The notes under the pieces were generated by a model, which saw only the letters and a program-made list of their open reading frames with translations, was not told where the DNA came from and made no database searches. Source: an uncultured Eubacteriales bacterium (GTDB taxonomy: Bacteria > Bacillota > Clostridia > Lachnospirales > Lachnospiraceae). Taken from it: 17,986 nt of DNA. Location: contig OMSN01000010.1 in NCBI GenBank assembly GCA_900313765.1, forward strand, positions 1 through 17,986, read 5' to 3'. Position numbers and translations under genes: made by a program. Positions 15,315 to 17,986 of the stretch are shown one piece after another. Position 1 is the stretch's first letter. Every line of letters starts with the position of its first letter.

Positions 15315-17060
15315 TCAGCCCACAATAATATAGAATACAATCACGCCAAGTATCATGAGCATGCCGATGCAGGCAAGCATCATGGCAAATGAGAAGTTCG
15401 ACGTGAGGGATCCGTATCCCTCATGGAGTTCTTCTCTCTTTTTATGGAGGATGGTCATTCTGCTCTGCGCCTTGCCGGAGACCACTCTCTCCCGCAGGAT
15501 CGTGTTCCTGGACAGGACGATCAGTCCATCCACTCCCATACTCAGTATCTTCAGAGTTGCAGCAAAACCATAGAAGACCAGAAACGCGGCTTTCTTCAGC
15601 GGCTTGTCCTCTCCTATGGTCGGCACCGTGTTGCTCAGGACCATCATGAGTCCTCTGCATACCCGGGTCAGGATCTTGTTCTCGCCAAACACCGCAAGAA
15701 CCGGACCGAAGATACCCGGCAGCCACCGGGTGAGCAGCGGACGGTACACCAGTTCCTCAAGATCCAGCCACTGCGGCCAGCGATCGATATACTCTCCGTT
15801 CCGCGTCATCAGCACCCTGCGGATGAACAGCAGGTACAGGGCAAGGCCGATCCCCAGAGAGATCAGGCCACCGGAGATGCACTCCCAACTCAGAGGCCTG
15901 AATTCCTCCAGCACGTGTTCATGCCCTGTCATGAAGGCTGCAATCGCGCCGAATACCGGTTTCTGTCCCAGAGCGATGAACAGGAGAGACGTTCCGAACA
16001 CGACGATTGTGCTGCCCACATTCATATATGAACCTGCCCGGTCATAACGCTCCTGTCTTCCTGTATTCTTATTCTTCTCCACGAACACGCAGATAAACAG
16101 TTTCAGCATATAGGCAAATGTACATCCTCCTGAGATCAGGAAGACCCACTCGATCACATGCAGGTAATGTGCCCCTGCAAGCGTGATCGCAGCGCCTTCT
16201 CCCGCCTCATGGATGCCGGAGGTGATGGCTTCATGAAGAAGTGTCTTGCTGGCATATCCGTTGAACAGCGGCACTCCGCTGATTCCGACCAGTCCCAGGA
16301 AGAACGCGATCTTCAGAAGGACCTTGTTCCTCCCGAAGCCGCGGATCTCATTCAGATCCAGCGCCTCAATATTCATCACCACCACACCGGCAGCACAGAA
16401 CAGGCACAGTTTCAGCATAGAGTGGTTGACCATGTGCAGCATCGTGCCGGACATTGCCATGGCGGCATGATGTCCGAGGGAAGCAAAGCCTCCGGTTACA
16501 GCTTCTGTCCCCGCTTCTCCCACACTTTGCGCGGTCAGCAGGACCGTCATGCCGATCCCGGTGAGAATGAATCCGATCTGTGACATGGAAGAACACGCAA
16601 GTGTCCGTTTCAGATTGACAGAAAACAGAGCAAGAAGGGCACCGAGGAACATGGTGATGGTCCCCAGAACCAGTACGATCCACCCGAAGACGGCATTCTC
16701 AAGGTACACTTCCACCGTGGTCATCAGAATCCCGTAGATACCAACTTTGGTCAGCACACCGGACAACAGTGCGGATGCCGGTGCCGGCGCGACCGGATGC
16801 GCCTTCGGGATACCGGCCGCCAGAAGCCGGCTCCCCGATCCGGATGCACCTGCGCTGCGAAGTGCTTCGGGAAGCTGTGCATATGCCAGCGTACCCGCTT
16901 CGTGCTGCAGCAGTGCAAGACCCATGAACAGCACCAGGCCGCCGATGATTGCAATGAACAGATAAGTGTAACCGGCGCGGATCGCGCCTTCAGTCTCCTC
17001 ATGCATGACCCAGGTAAAGGATGTCAGCGACAGGATCTCAAAGAAAGCGAAAGTCGTCAT
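15315..17060 (-). CDS. Proton antiporter-like membrane subunit, C-terminal fragment (NuoL/HyfB/MrpD family)
   Basis: 581 residues with a dozen or so membrane helices of the Proton_antipo_M family: FAFFEILSLTS (conserved channel Glu), LSGVLTKVGIYGI (conserved Lys), SSMSQIGFILTGIG, HMVNHSMLKLCLFCAAG (second Lys) and ISGVPLFNGYASKTLLHEA. The C-terminal part (WPQWLDLEELVYRPLL and a final helix) resembles the long complex-I subunit-5-like proteins of Clostridia. It lacks the first four helices, which are encoded by the adjoining frame 17057-17485. A 32-bp tandem duplication separates the two; removing one copy would give one protein of about 712 residues. Its ATG (17060-17058) overlaps the stop of the upstream fragment as ATGA, so reinitiation is possible. 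An Ala/Gly/Ser-Pro loop (SAGASGSGSRLLAAG) is unusual. Convergent with the S66 gene, stop to stop. Confidence 0.85.
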   Translation of the reverse strand: MTTFAFFEILSLTSFTWVMHEETEGAIRAGYTYLFIAIIGGLVLFMGLALLQHEAGTLAYAQLPEALRSAGASGSGSRLLAAGIPKAHPVAPAPASALLSGVLTKVGIYGILMTTVEVYLENAVFGWIVLVLGTITMFLGALLALFSVNLKRTLACSSMSQIGFILTGIGMTVLLTAQSVGEAGTEAVTGGFASLGHHAAMAMSGTMLHMVNHSMLKLCLFCAAGVVVMNIEALDLNEIRGFGRNKVLLKIAFFLGLVGISGVPLFNGYASKTLLHEAITSGIHEAGEGAAITLAGAHYLHVIEWVFLISGGCTFAYMLKLFICVFVEKNKNTGRQERYDRAGSYMNVGSTIVVFGTSLLFIALGQKPVFGAIAAFMTGHEHVLEEFRPLSWECISGGLISLGIGLALYLLFIRRVLMTRNGEYIDRWPQWLDLEELVYRPLLTRWLPGIFGPVLAVFGENKILTRVCRGLMMVLSNTVPTIGEDKPLKKAAFLVFYGFAATLKILSMGVDGLIVLSRNTILRERVVSGKAQSRMTILHKKREELHEGYGSLTSNFSFAMMLACIGMLMILGVIVFYIIVG

Positions 17061-17095
17061 AAGAGGATCTCAAAGAAAGCGAAAGTCGTCATAAG
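17032..17095 (-). repeat. Exact 32-bp tandem duplication that splits the antiporter gene
   Basis: Copies at 17032-17063 and 17064-17095 are identical and adjacent. Each encodes MTTFAFFEIL on the minus strand. Since 32 is not a multiple of 3, the second pass shifts frame: the first fragment ends after ...FFEILL with TGA (17059-17057), and the second frame opens at the overlapping ATG. One copy alone would read GDLMTTFAFFEILSLTSF, the normal family sequence. Confidence 0.97.
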
Positions 17096-17485
17096 ATCCC
17101 CGGAGAGCATCACTCCCTGCGTTGCTCCCAGTGTCATGAGGATAAACAGATAGTACCGGTTCAGATTCTCGGGCTCATGCCGGAAATACTCCTGAGAAAA
17201 CAGTGTGGTAAATGCCCACATCAGTGCCGTCACCAGACTGTACACACTTCTGAAACCATCCGTTCTGAAGCTCAGTCCCGCCGTAAAAACATGAGGGATA
17301 TCCAGGGTACGTACAGACGCACTGCTGCCCGATACAGTCAGCGCGACAAGCAGTACACACAATACAAGCTCCAGAAAGCAGGACACGACAGCAACCGTGT
17401 TTCTTGCTTTCTCGCTGTGTTTTCCAATGATATAATCCGCAATTCCAATCCCGAAGGGAAGAAATACAACTAAAGCCGTAAGCAT
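17057..17485 (-). CDS. Proton antiporter-like membrane subunit, N-terminal fragment
   Basis: 142 residues with about four hydrophobic helices (MLTALVVFLPFGIGIADYII, then TVAVVSCFLELVLCVLLVAL, SVYSLVTALMWAFTTLFSQE, YYLFILMTLGATQGVMLSGD) and the start of the fifth (MTTFAFFEIL) before the frame ends. This is the expected N-terminus of an antiporter-like subunit whose remainder is encoded in another frame at 15315-17060. The break falls within the helix that carries the conserved Glu. ATG at 17485 has AGGAT nearby as a weak ribosome site and is 18 bp after the stop of the upstream antiporter gene, so the two are probably co-transcribed. Could be a broken gene, a reversible phase-variable gene, or a sequencing or assembly artefact. 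Confidence 0.82.
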   Translation of the reverse strand: MLTALVVFLPFGIGIADYIIGKHSEKARNTVAVVSCFLELVLCVLLVALTVSGSSASVRTLDIPHVFTAGLSFRTDGFRSVYSLVTALMWAFTTLFSQEYFRHEPENLNRYYLFILMTLGATQGVMLSGDLMTTFAFFEILL

Positions 17486-17503
17486 AATCAGATCCTGTTC
17501 TCG

Positions 17504-17986
17504 TCAGATCGCTCCTGCGGCAACCCTACCCAGAAAGTCCATGACAGGTCCGGGGAAGATTCCGAGGATAACATTGGCTACCGTAAAGACACCGATGGGA
17601 AGCAGCATGCGCCAGCCGGGATCTTTCAGATCCTTCTTCTTCCATCGGTCTTCTTCCAGCACAGGGAAGAAGGCTCTCAGTGTGACAGACAGCGTATAGA
17701 TGGCACAGAAGAATGCAGCAGCGATCAGGCACGCCGCTCCGATATAGGAGAACACGGTCCCGGCCACCGCGCCGGCCAGCAGCAGATTCCATTTGGATAC
17801 GAAACCACACAGCAGGGGAATACCGGTCAGGGACAGGGCCCCGAGTGTATAAAATGTAAAGGTGAACGGCATCTTTCTGCCCGCGCCATTGATCTCATAC
17901 ACATAACTGCATCCGCTCTGATGCATGAAGGCACCTGCGCAGAGGAACAGACTCATCTTGATGATCCCATGAAACAACATGTGAGC
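17504..17986 (-). CDS. Proton antiporter-like membrane subunit (partial, N-terminus off window; MrpD/NuoN/NuoM-like)
   Basis: The last 160 residues of a second Proton_antipo_M protein; the frame is open to the right edge. Seen: AHMLFHGIIKMSLFLCAGAF (the conserved His and Lys helix), LGALSLTGIPLLCGFVSKWN (typical family block) and further helices SYIGAACLIAAAFFCAIYTL and MLLPIGVFTVANVILGIFPG, ending RVAAGAI. This end is like MrpD/NuoN-type subunits of Na+/H+ antiporters, complex I or membrane hydrogenases. It is upstream of, and probably co-transcribed with, the split subunit (18-bp gap). Which complex they belong to depends on genes beyond the window. Confidence 0.87.
   Translation of the reverse strand, partial: AHMLFHGIIKMSLFLCAGAFMHQSGCSYVYEINGAGRKMPFTFTFYTLGALSLTGIPLLCGFVSKWNLLLAGAVAGTVFSYIGAACLIAAAFFCAIYTLSVTLRAFFPVLEEDRWKKKDLKDPGWRMLLPIGVFTVANVILGIFPGPVMDFLGRVAAGAI

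Overview
The window looks like a chromosomal stretch from a Bacillota (Firmicutes) bacterium, probably a gut or oral Clostridia/Lachnospiraceae-type anaerobe. The indications are a giant Gram-positive surface protein with Cna-B repeats, strong AAGGAGG-type ribosome sites, a tetrahydrofolate (THF) riboswitch upstream of an ECF folate transporter gene, a DUF5662 gene, a degenerate GlgX-like GH13 protein and complex-I/Mrp-like antiporter subunits. Base composition is moderate and the standard code fits every gene. No tRNA, rRNA, CRISPR array, insertion sequence or phage gene was recognised. The family placement is inference.

Layout. (1) 1-8401, minus strand: one open reading frame of 2800 codons that runs off the left edge. 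It encodes a secreted multidomain adhesin or pilin-like protein: signal peptide, Pro/Glu/Gln-rich region with hexapeptide repeats, a beta-rich N-terminal half containing a cysteine-bearing module, a long array of diverged Cna-B-like units (some with large helical insertions), one FctA/Spy0128-like pilin domain and three canonical Cna-B repeats at the window edge. The C-terminus, where a sortase signal would be, is not in the window. (2) 8402-8627: divergent intergenic region with inverted and direct repeats, followed by a LysR-type regulator gene (8628-9581, plus). (3) 9565-13311, minus: a GH13/GlgX-like gene and a DUF5662 gene joined by an ATGA overlap, then trpS from its own probable promoter. 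trpS converges on and overlaps the LysR gene, and its terminator lies inside the LysR coding sequence. (4) 13312-13667: divergent promoters and a THF riboswitch. (5) 13668-15314, plus: folT (ECF S component) and an S66-family LD-carboxypeptidase-like gene. (6) 15315-17986, minus: two proton-antiporter-like membrane subunits. The downstream one is split by an exact 32-bp tandem duplication.

How it fits together. The LysR protein is a candidate regulator of the giant surface protein because the two are divergent and share an operator-like region. Folate uptake is controlled by the riboswitch through a hairpin that can hide the folT ribosome site. The antiporter genes probably belong to a larger ion-translocating complex that continues to the right.

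The strongest oddities are: the 32-bp duplication that breaks the antiporter gene inside a conserved membrane helix yet leaves an ATGA restart; the loss of GH13 catalytic residues from an otherwise well-conserved debranching-enzyme fold; and the helical insertions in the Cna-B-like units of the giant protein.
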